Positions 56,537 through 64,000 of a stretch of DNA of 64,000 nt are shown here, piece after piece. The notes under the pieces are model-generated. The model saw nothing but the letters and a program-made list of their open reading frames with translations, was not told where the DNA came from and searched no databases. Each line of letters opens with the position of its first letter. The stretch's first letter is position 1. This DNA comes from Burkholderiales bacterium (GTDB lineage Bacteria > Pseudomonadota > Gammaproteobacteria > Burkholderiales > Burkholderiaceae_C): assembly GCA_026932235.1 (NCBI GenBank), contig JAIXKR010000003.1, positions 1 through 64,000 on the forward strand, given 5' to 3'. Made by a program: the position numbers and the translations under genes.

Positions 56537-58441
56537 GTGAACAATCAATGGTTTTCGAAGGTCGCTGTCTGGCTGGTGATCGCGCTCGTGCTCTTCACCG
56601 TGTTCAAGCAGTTCGACCGCGGCGTGGCGCAGGGCAGCCAGATCGCCTATTCCGACTTCCTCGAGGAAGTCCGCGCACGTCGCATCAAGCAGGTGACGCT
56701 GCAGGAGAGCCCCGGCGGCGGCACCGAGATCGTCGCCCTCACGACGGACGACAAGCGGCTGCGCAGCACCGCGACCTATCTCGACCGCGGCCTCGTCGGC
56801 GACCTCATCAACAACGGCATCAAGTTCGACGTCAAGCCGCGCGAGGAACCCAGCCTGCTCATGAGCATCCTCGTCAGCTGGGGTCCGATGCTGCTGCTGA
56901 TCGGCGTCTGGATCTACTTCATGCGCCAGATGCAGGGCGGCGGCAAGGGCGGCGCCTTCAGCTTCGGCAAGAGCAAGGCGCGCATGCTCGACGAGACCAA
57001 CAACACCACCACCTTCGCCGACGTCGCCGGCTGCGACGAGGCCAAGGAGGAGGTGAAGGAACTGGTCGACTTCCTGAAGGATCCGCAGAAGTTCCAGAAA
57101 CTCGGCGGCCGCATCCCGCGCGGCGTGCTCCTGGTGGGCCCGCCGGGAACCGGCAAGACGCTGCTGGCCAAGGCGATCGCGGGCGAGGCCAAGGTGCCCT
57201 TCTTCAGCATCAGCGGTTCCGACTTCGTCGAGATGTTCGTCGGCGTGGGCGCGGCGCGCGTGCGCGACATGTTCGAGCAGGCCAAGAAGAGCGCGCCCTG
57301 CATCATCTTCGTCGACGAGATCGACGCCGTCGGCCGCCACCGCGGCGCGGGCCTGGGCGGCGGCAACGACGAGCGCGAGCAGACGCTGAACCAGATGCTG
57401 GTCGAGATGGACGGCTTCGAGACCAATCTCGGCGTCATCGTCATGGCCGCCACCAACCGGCCCGACATCCTCGACCCGGCGCTGCTGCGTCCGGGGCGCT
57501 TCGACCGTCAGGTCTACGTCACGCTGCCCGACGTGCGCGGGCGCGAGCAGATCCTGAACGTGCACATGCGCAAGGTGCCGGTGGGGCAGGACATCCGCGC
57601 CGACATCCTGGCGCGCGGCACGCCGGGCTTCAGCGGCGCCGACCTCGCCAACCTGGTGAACGAGGCGGCCCTCTTCGCGGCCCGGCGCAACGCGCGCGTG
57701 GTCGAGATGGTCGACTTCGAGCGCGCCAAGGACAAGATCATGATGGGTCCCGAGCGCAAGTCCATGGTCATGCCCGAGGACGAGCGCCGCAACACCGCCT
57801 ATCACGAGGCCGGCCACGCGCTGGTGGCGCGCCTGCTGCCCAAGACCGACCCGGTGCACAAGGTGACGGTAATCCCGCGCGGGCGGGCGCTCGGGGTGAC
57901 CATGCAGCTGCCCGAAGGCGACCGCTACAGCATGGACAAGGAGCGCATGCTCAGCACCATCAGCGTGCTCTTCGGCGGCCGCATCGCCGAGGAGGTGTTC
58001 ATGAACCAGATGACCACCGGAGCCAGCAACGACTTCGAGCGCGCCACGCAGATCGCGCGCGACATGGTCATGCGCTACGGCATGACCGACGAGCTCGGGC
58101 CCATGGTCTACGCCGAGAACGAGGGCGAGGTCTTCCTCGGCCGCAGCGTCACCAAGACGACCAACATGTCCGAGGAGACGATGCGCAAGGTCGACCAGCA
58201 GATCCGGCGCATCATCGACGAGCAGTACGGCGTGGCACGCAAGCTGATCGAGGACCACAAGGACAAGATGCACGCGATGGCGCAGGCGCTGCTCGACTGG
58301 GAGACCATCGACTCCGAGCAGATCGACGACATCATGGCCGGCCGTCCGCCGCGTCCGCCCAAGGACTGGACGCCGCCGACCAACCGGCCGAGCGGCCCGA
58401 CGCCGCCGGCGCAGGCCGACAGCGCGCCCGCCGCCGCCTGA
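56537..58441 (+). CDS. ftsH: ATP-dependent zinc metalloprotease FtsH
   Basis: 634 aa from GTG 56537 with AGGAG upstream. Two transmembrane helices (about 7-25 and 105-125) flank a periplasmic domain. AAA module: Walker A GPPGTGKT at about 200, Walker [12 protein letters not shown], second region of homology [20 protein letters not shown]. Zinc protease motif HEAGH at about 424. Degrades membrane and regulatory proteins, including LpxC in E. coli. folP, which usually follows, is absent. Confidence 0.97.
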   Translation: MNNQWFSKVAVWLVIALVLFTVFKQFDRGVAQGSQIAYSDFLEEVRARRIKQVTLQESPGGGTEIVALTTDDKRLRSTATYLDRGLVGDLINNGIKFDVKPREEPSLLMSILVSWGPMLLLIGVWIYFMRQMQGGGKGGAFSFGKSKARMLDETNNTTTFADVAGCDEAKEEVKELVDFLKDPQKFQKLGGRIPRGVLLVGPPGTGKTLLAKAIAGEAKVPFFSISGSDFVEMFVGVGAARVRDMFEQAKKSAPCIIFVDEIDAVGRHRGAGLGGGNDEREQTLNQMLVEMDGFETNLGVIVMAATNRPDILDPALLRPGRFDRQVYVTLPDVRGREQILNVHMRKVPVGQDIRADILARGTPGFSGADLANLVNEAALFAARRNARVVEMVDFERAKDKIMMGPERKSMVMPEDERRNTAYHEAGHALVARLLPKTDPVHKVTVIPRGRALGVTMQLPEGDRYSMDKERMLSTISVLFGGRIAEEVFMNQMTTGASNDFERATQIARDMVMRYGMTDELGPMVYAENEGEVFLGRSVTKTTNMSEETMRKVDQQIRRIIDEQYGVARKLIEDHKDKMHAMAQALLDWETIDSEQIDDIMAGRPPRPPKDWTPPTNRPSGPTPPAQADSAPAAA

Positions 58442-58468
58442 AGCCCGGCAGGTCGTCGCATCGATTGG

Positions 58469-58490
58469 ACGGGGCCTCCTGGCCCCGTTC
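58469..58490 (+). terminator. hairpin after ftsH, possible terminator
   Basis: ACGGGGCC (58469-58476), a 4-nt loop and GGCCCCGT (58481-58488) form a perfect 8-bp stem followed only by TCG. It lies 28 bp after the ftsH stop in the 175-bp gap where folP would be expected. The lack of a T-tract makes intrinsic termination uncertain. Confidence 0.5.
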
Positions 58491-58616
58491 GCGTCGAGGC
58501 CGTTCAACCCGTCACAACTTCGGGACAGCCGGGCGCGGGCGCGCGCGCTGCGGGCGGGGAAAATCCGCCGTCGGACAATCGGCCGCCCGAAACCGGGCCG
58601 CCAGAAGGACGCGACG

Positions 58617-59948
58617 ATGAGCAGACAGTATTTCGGCACCGACGGCATTCGCGGCACGGTCGGCAAGAGCCCGATCACACCGGACTTCATGCTGCGCCTG
58701 GGCCATGCGGTCGGTCAGGTGCTGCGCCGGGGGAACCCGCATGCGACGGTGTTGATCGGCAAGGACACGCGGCTTTCGGGCTACATGCTCGAATCCTCGC
58801 TCGAGGCCGGCTTCGCCTCCGCCGGTGTCGACGTGCTGCTCAGCGGACCGCTGCCCACGCCCGGCGTGGCCTATCTCACGCGCGCCCTGCGGCTGGATCT
58901 GGGCGTGGTCATCAGCGCCTCGCACAACCCCTTCGGCGACAACGGAGTCAAGTTCTTTTCCGCCCAGGGCGAGAAGCTGCCCGACGCCTGGGAAGCGGAG
59001 GTCGAGGCCGCGCTCGCGCTCGAGCCGCAGTGGGTGGATTCGGCCGCGCTCGGCAAGGCGCGGCGGCTCACCGACGCTGGCGGCCGCTACATCGAGTTCT
59101 GCAAGAGCACGGTGCCGCACAGCCTCACGCTGCGCGGCATGAAGCTCGTCGTCGATGCCGCGCACGGCGCGGCCTACCAGGTGGCGCCGAAGATCTTTCA
59201 CGAACTCGGCGCCGTCGTCGTTCCCATCGGCGTGCAGCCCGATGGCCTCAACATCAACCACGGCGTGGGGGCGACCGAGCCGGCTGCGCTGGCCAAGGCG
59301 GTGCTCGAGCATGGCGCCGACTACGGCATCGCCCTCGACGGCGACGCCGACCGGCTGCAGATGGTGGACGCACGCGGCCGCCTCTTCAACGGCGACGAAC
59401 TGCTCTACGTGATGGCGGCCGACCGCCTGGCCAAGGGCGAGACGGTGCCCGGCGTCGTCGGTACGCTGATGACCAACATGGCCGTGGAGCAGGCGCTGCA
59501 GCGGCTGGGGATCCCGCTCGTGCGCGCCAAGGTCGGCGACCGCTACGTGCTCGAGGAACTCGCCGCCCGCGGCTGGCAGCTCGGCGGCGAGGGTTCGGGC
59601 CACCTGCTGGCGCTGGATCGTCACACCACCGGAGACGGCATCGTCAGCGCGCTGCAGATCATGCAGGCGATCCGCCGCAATGGCCGCGATCTCGCCGGAC
59701 TGCTGCAGGACGTGGCCCTGTTCCCGCAGACGATGATCAACGTGCGCCTGCGCGAGGGCAGCGACTGGAAGCGCAACCCGCAGCTGGACGACGCGCAGCG
59801 CAGCGTGGCGCGCGACCTGGGCGATGCCGGTCGCATCCTCATCCGCGCCAGCGGCACCGAGCCCGTGCTGCGCGTCATGGTCGAGTCGCGCGACGCCGAA
59901 CTCGGCCGCCGCTGCGCCGAGCACCTGGCCCACGCCGCGCAGGCCTGA
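58617..59948 (+). CDS. glmM: phosphoglucosamine mutase
   Basis: 443 aa, ATG 58617. [20 protein letters not shown], catalytic Ser102 in [12 protein letters not shown], metal loop DGDADRL, sugar loop [11 protein letters not shown] and phosphate loop [12 protein letters not shown]. Converts glucosamine-6-P to glucosamine-1-P for UDP-GlcNAc. Full length with all four motifs. Confidence 0.97.
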   Translation: MSRQYFGTDGIRGTVGKSPITPDFMLRLGHAVGQVLRRGNPHATVLIGKDTRLSGYMLESSLEAGFASAGVDVLLSGPLPTPGVAYLTRALRLDLGVVISASHNPFGDNGVKFFSAQGEKLPDAWEAEVEAALALEPQWVDSAALGKARRLTDAGGRYIEFCKSTVPHSLTLRGMKLVVDAAHGAAYQVAPKIFHELGAVVVPIGVQPDGLNINHGVGATEPAALAKAVLEHGADYGIALDGDADRLQMVDARGRLFNGDELLYVMAADRLAKGETVPGVVGTLMTNMAVEQALQRLGIPLVRAKVGDRYVLEELAARGWQLGGEGSGHLLALDRHTTGDGIVSALQIMQAIRRNGRDLAGLLQDVALFPQTMINVRLREGSDWKRNPQLDDAQRSVARDLGDAGRILIRASGTEPVLRVMVESRDAELGRRCAEHLAHAAQA

Positions 59949-59986
59949 GTTCGGGTTTCGGGCCGCGCGCGGCCACGTGTCGCTCG

Positions 59987-60004
59987 CTGTCACGAAGCCG
60001 TCAC
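59987..60004 (+). promoter_or_regulatory. Pho box (PhoB-binding site) before pstS
   Basis: CTGTCACGAAGCCGTCAC is two 7-bp half-sites (CTGTCAC and CCGTCAC) with the 4-bp spacer typical of the PhoB consensus CTGTCAT-N4-CTGTCAT. A -10-like TCTAGA follows about 9 bp downstream (60013-60018), the usual place when PhoB replaces the -35. The pstSCAB-phoU operon should thus be induced by phosphate starvation. Confidence 0.85.
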
Positions 60005-60058
60005 AGACGCTTTCTAGAGTCCCGGGCAGTGCAACAAGCTGTCAACGAGGACCTAGCG

Positions 60059-61096
60059 ATGTTCCGAACCCTTCCCCGCCTGGCCGGCACCGTGCTGAGC
60101 CTGGCCCTGCTGCACGGCGCCGCTGCGGCGCAGGACGTGACCGGCGCGGGCGCCACCTTCCCGGCGCCCGTGTATGCGAAGTGGGCCGACGCCTACCACA
60201 AGGCCACCGGTGCGCGCATCAACTACCAGCCCGTGGGCTCGGGCGCGGGCATCCGCCAGATCAAGGCCAAGACGGTCGATTTCGGCGCCAGCGACATGCC
60301 GATCAAGGACGATGAGCTGGCGCGCGACGGCCTGCTGCAGTTCCCCACCGTCATCGGCGGCGTCGTGCCGGTGTTCAACCTCGAGGGCGTGGCGCCCGGG
60401 CAGCTGCGGCTCAGCGGGCAGGTGCTGGGCGACATCTACCTCGGCAAGATCACGCGCTGGAACGATGCCGCGCTGAAGGCGCTCAACCCGGGTGTGGCGC
60501 TGCCCGATGCCCAGATCGCCGTCGTGCGTCGTGCCGACGGTTCGGGCACCAGCTTCATCTTCACCAACTACCTCTCCAAGGTGAACGCGCAGTGGAAGGC
60601 GCAGGTGGGCGAGGGCACGGCGGTGAACTGGCCCGTGGGCGCCGGCGGCAAGGGCAACGAGGGCGTGGCGGTGTTCGTGCAGCGGCTGCCGAACTCGATC
60701 GGCTACGTCGAGTACGCCTACGTGAAGCAGAACCGTATGAGCTACGCGCTCATGCTCAACCGCGAGGGCCACTTCGTGGCGCCCAGCGACGAGAGCTTCA
60801 AGGCCGCCGCCGCCGGCGCCGACTGGAGCCGCAGCTTCTACCAGATCACCACCGACCAGCCCGGCAGGAACGCCTGGCCGCTGACCAATCCGACCTACAT
60901 CCTCATGCACAAGACGAGCGAGAAGCCGCAGGCCGCGGCGGCGGCGCTGGCCTTCTTCGACTGGGCCTACGCCAAGGGCGATGCGATGGCCGACGAGCTC
61001 GACTACGTGCCGCTTCCGGACTCGGTGAAGACGCTGGTGCGTCGATATTGGGAGCAGATCCGCGACGGCGCCGGCCGGCCGCTGACCGCGCCCTGA
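60059..61096 (+). CDS. pstS: phosphate ABC transporter substrate-binding protein
   Basis: 345 aa, ATG 60059, GAGGA upstream. Signal peptide ends AAAAQ; mature protein starts [20 protein letters not shown]. Phosphate-binding [17 protein letters not shown] and [17 protein letters not shown]. Periplasmic high-affinity phosphate receptor of the Pst system; first gene of the Pho-regulated operon. Confidence 0.96.
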   Translation: MFRTLPRLAGTVLSLALLHGAAAAQDVTGAGATFPAPVYAKWADAYHKATGARINYQPVGSGAGIRQIKAKTVDFGASDMPIKDDELARDGLLQFPTVIGGVVPVFNLEGVAPGQLRLSGQVLGDIYLGKITRWNDAALKALNPGVALPDAQIAVVRRADGSGTSFIFTNYLSKVNAQWKAQVGEGTAVNWPVGAGGKGNEGVAVFVQRLPNSIGYVEYAYVKQNRMSYALMLNREGHFVAPSDESFKAAAAGADWSRSFYQITTDQPGRNAWPLTNPTYILMHKTSEKPQAAAAALAFFDWAYAKGDAMADELDYVPLPDSVKTLVRRYWEQIRDGAGRPLTAP

Positions 61097-61133
61097 GGCA
61101 CGAAGCCGACGACGACTTCCGGTGCCGTCGACG

Positions 61134-62126
61134 ATGAGCACAGCTGCCGGCCCGCTGCAGGGCGCGGCTCCTAGCGCGGCGCGTGCGCGCCGCGCCGGGC
61201 CCTGGGCCGATCGCTTCTTCGCCGCGCTGGCGCAGGCGGCGGCCTGGATCACGCTGGCCGCCTTCGCCGGCATCGCCGCTTCGCTCGTCGTCGGCGCCTG
61301 GCCGGCGATCGAGCGCTTCGGCGCGTCCTTCGTCTGGACCGCCGAATGGGACCCGGTGCGTCAGCGTTTCGGCGGCCTGGTGATGATCTTCGGCACGCTG
61401 GCGACCTCGTTCGTCGCGCTCGCGATCGCGGTGCCGGTGAGTCTGGGCATCGCCATCTTCCTTACCGAGCTTGCGCCGCGCTGGTTGCGCCGCCCGCTGG
61501 GCACGGCCATCGAGCTGCTGGCGGCCGTGCCGTCGATCGTCTACGGCATGTGGGGCCTGCTCGTCTTCGGCCCCGTGCTCTCGCGCTTCGTGCAGCTGCC
61601 GCTGCAGTCGGCGCTGGGCGGGCTGCCGCTGCTGGGCACGCTGGTGGCCGGGCCACCGGTGGGCATCGGCATCCTGGCCGCGGGCATCATCCTCGCCATC
61701 ATGGTCATCCCCTTCATCGCGGCGGTCATGCGCGATGTCTTCGAGCTCACGCCGACGCTGCTCAAGGAATCGGCCTACGGGCTGGGCGCCACGACCTGGG
61801 AGGTGGTGCGCCACGTCGTGCTGCCCTACACGAAGAGCGGCGTCATCGGCGGCATCATGCTCGGCCTGGGGCGCGCGCTGGGCGAGACCATGGCCGTCAC
61901 CTTCGTCATCGGCAACATGAACCAGCTCGGTTCGCTCTCGCTCTTCGAGGCCGCCAACAGCATCACCTCGACGCTGGCCAACGAGTTCGCCGAGGCCGAG
62001 GCCGGGCTGCACCAGGCCGCGCTCATGTACCTCGGGTTGGTGTTGTTCGCCATCACCTTCGTCGTGCTGGCGTTCTCCAAGCTGCTGCTGGCGCACCTGC
62101 GCCGCCGCGAGGGAGGGCGCGCATGA
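61134..62126 (+). CDS. pstC: phosphate ABC transporter permease PstC
   Basis: 330 aa from ATG 61134 (GTG 61122 possible). Six transmembrane helices; EAA loop [20 protein letters not shown], and [18 protein letters not shown]. Heterodimeric channel partner of PstA. Overlaps pstA by 4 bp (ATGA). Confidence 0.95.
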   Translation: MSTAAGPLQGAAPSAARARRAGPWADRFFAALAQAAAWITLAAFAGIAASLVVGAWPAIERFGASFVWTAEWDPVRQRFGGLVMIFGTLATSFVALAIAVPVSLGIAIFLTELAPRWLRRPLGTAIELLAAVPSIVYGMWGLLVFGPVLSRFVQLPLQSALGGLPLLGTLVAGPPVGIGILAAGIILAIMVIPFIAAVMRDVFELTPTLLKESAYGLGATTWEVVRHVVLPYTKSGVIGGIMLGLGRALGETMAVTFVIGNMNQLGSLSLFEAANSITSTLANEFAEAEAGLHQAALMYLGLVLFAITFVVLAFSKLLLAHLRRREGGRA

Positions 62127-62995
62127 GCGCCGCCTGGCGTACGGACGCGGCGCAGCGGCTCGCGCTGCAGCGGCGCCGCCGGTGGCGCAACGGTCTTGCG
62201 CTCGCGCTGTCGGTGGCGGCGATGGCCTTCGGCCTGTTCTGGCTGGCGTGGATCCTCCTCGAGACGCTGCGCCTGGGTCTGGCGGGCATGACGCTTTCCG
62301 TCTTCACGGCGATGACGCCGCCGCCGCAGACGCCCGGCGGCGGCCTGGCCAACGCCATCTTCGGCTCGCTCCTCATGGTGGGTCTGGCCACCGCCCTGGG
62401 CACGCCGGTGGGCATCCTGGCCGGCGTCTACCTGGCCGAGTACGGCCAGCACACGCGCCTGGGCCGCGTGCTGGCCTTCGTCAACGACATCCTGCTCTCG
62501 GCGCCCTCGATCGTGCTGGGCCTCTTCGTCTACGCCGTGGTGGTGGCGCCGCGCGGCGGCTTCTCCGGCCTGGCCGGGGCGCTGGCGCTGGCGCTCATCG
62601 TCGTGCCGGTGGTCATCCGCCAGACCGACAGCATGCTGCGCCTGGTGCCGCCCGCGCTGCGCGAAGCCGCCTTCGCGCTGGGCACCCCCAAGTGGCGCGT
62701 CGTCACCGCGCTCACGCTCAAGGCCGCGCGCGCGGGCATCCTCACCGGCGTGCTGCTGGCGGTGGCACGCATCGCCGGCGAGACCGCGCCGCTGCTCTTC
62801 ACCGCGCTTTCCAACCAGTTCTGGACCCGCGACCTCGAGCAGCCGATGGCGAGCCTGCCGGTGACGATCTTCCGCTTTGCCATGAGCCCCTACGAGAACT
62901 GGCAGCAGCTGGCCTGGGCGGGCGTCTTCCTGATCACGCTTGGCGTGCTGCTGCTCAACATCCTGGCGCGCGTGCTGCTGCGCGAGCGCCGCTGA
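62123..62995 (+). CDS. pstA: phosphate ABC transporter permease PstA
   Basis: 290 aa, ATG 62123. Six transmembrane helices; EAA loop [20 protein letters not shown] and [20 protein letters not shown]. Begins with a basic stretch ([13 protein letters not shown]) before the first helix. Translationally coupled to pstC; seven bases to pstB. Confidence 0.95.
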   Translation: MSAAWRTDAAQRLALQRRRRWRNGLALALSVAAMAFGLFWLAWILLETLRLGLAGMTLSVFTAMTPPPQTPGGGLANAIFGSLLMVGLATALGTPVGILAGVYLAEYGQHTRLGRVLAFVNDILLSAPSIVLGLFVYAVVVAPRGGFSGLAGALALALIVVPVVIRQTDSMLRLVPPALREAAFALGTPKWRVVTALTLKAARAGILTGVLLAVARIAGETAPLLFTALSNQFWTRDLEQPMASLPVTIFRFAMSPYENWQQLAWAGVFLITLGVLLLNILARVLLRERR

Positions 62996-63001
62996 ACCGC
63001 C

Positions 63002-63814
<813 letters not shown>

Positions 63815-63837
63815 GAAGGCGCGATGAGGAGCGCAGC

Positions 63838-64000
63838 ATGAGCGACAAGCACCTGTCCACGCAGTTCGACGCCGAGCTCGCCGGCGTGAGCGCGCGCGTG
63901 CTCGAGATGGGCGGCCTGGTCGAGGCGCAGGTGGCGCAGGCGGTGGCCGCGCTCACCGGGCTCGACGCCGTCGCCGCCGAGGGCGTGCTGCGCGAGGAGG
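63838..64000 (+). CDS. phoU: phosphate regulatory protein PhoU, N-terminal part (cut by window end)
   Basis: ATG 63838 begins MSDKHLSTQFDAELAGVSAR and continues VLEMGGLVEAQVAQAVAALT, the PhoU helical start. Only 54 codons lie in the window. It follows pstB by 23 bp as the last gene of the usual operon and links the transporter to PhoR. Confidence 0.9.
   Translation, partial: MSDKHLSTQFDAELAGVSARVLEMGGLVEAQVAQAVAALTGLDAVAAEGVLREE

Overview
The window is about 70% G+C and reads as one chromosome segment of a betaproteobacterium of the order Burkholderiales, most like the Rubrivivax/Leptothrix/Methylibium group. The assignment rests on gene order (surE-pcm-nlpD-rlmD; carA-carB-greA-DUF4149 with yhbY opposite, then rlmE-ftsH-glmM-pstSCAB-phoU) and on three PEP-CTERM sorting-tail proteins. 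It is inferred from the sequence alone. No rRNA, tRNA or CRISPR array was seen.

Left part, 1 to about 29.5 kb, is accessory and partly decayed. It opens with a broken IS91-family transposase, a 5'-truncated asparaginase and two separate 3' fragments of a HutF-type deiminase. The two HutF fragments flank a 1399-residue orphan protein (2176-6375). Next come two PEP-CTERM proteins, one with a near-perfect sigma-54 promoter. A signalling/envelope block follows: two paralogous membrane-anchored TPR proteins, two secreted proteins, and a histidine kinase/response regulator pair. Then come a tryptophanase, a fibro-slime domain fragment, a tightly packed four-gene membrane/oxidoreductase operon opposite an AraC regulator, an outer-membrane barrel plus secreted protein pair, and a frameshifted diheme cytochrome. 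The block ends in scraps of IS110, IS1595 and an IS91-associated integrase.

Right part, about 29.55 kb to the end, is orderly core genome. dnaE2 sits directly behind a perfect LexA (SOS) box. After it come ypfH-like, yaaA, a dienelactone hydrolase, a 2OG-Fe(II) oxygenase, DUF3422, an acyl-CoA synthetase overlapping a panE-like reductase, a GDSL PEP-CTERM esterase and an orphan LuxR regulator. The surE-pcm-nlpD-rlmD run follows, then arsC, DUF1015 and a Bax inhibitor-1 protein. The final run is glcG-like, carAB, greA, DUF4149, yhbY, rlmE, ftsH, glmM and a Pho-box-driven pstSCAB-phoU operon cut by the window end.

Two core genes are missing from their usual places: rpoS between nlpD and rlmD, and folP between ftsH and glmM. 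The most unusual material is in the accessory part: the 1399-residue orphan, the TPR/two-component block, the barrel/secreted pair, and the remains of an IS91-like element at both ends of the block.
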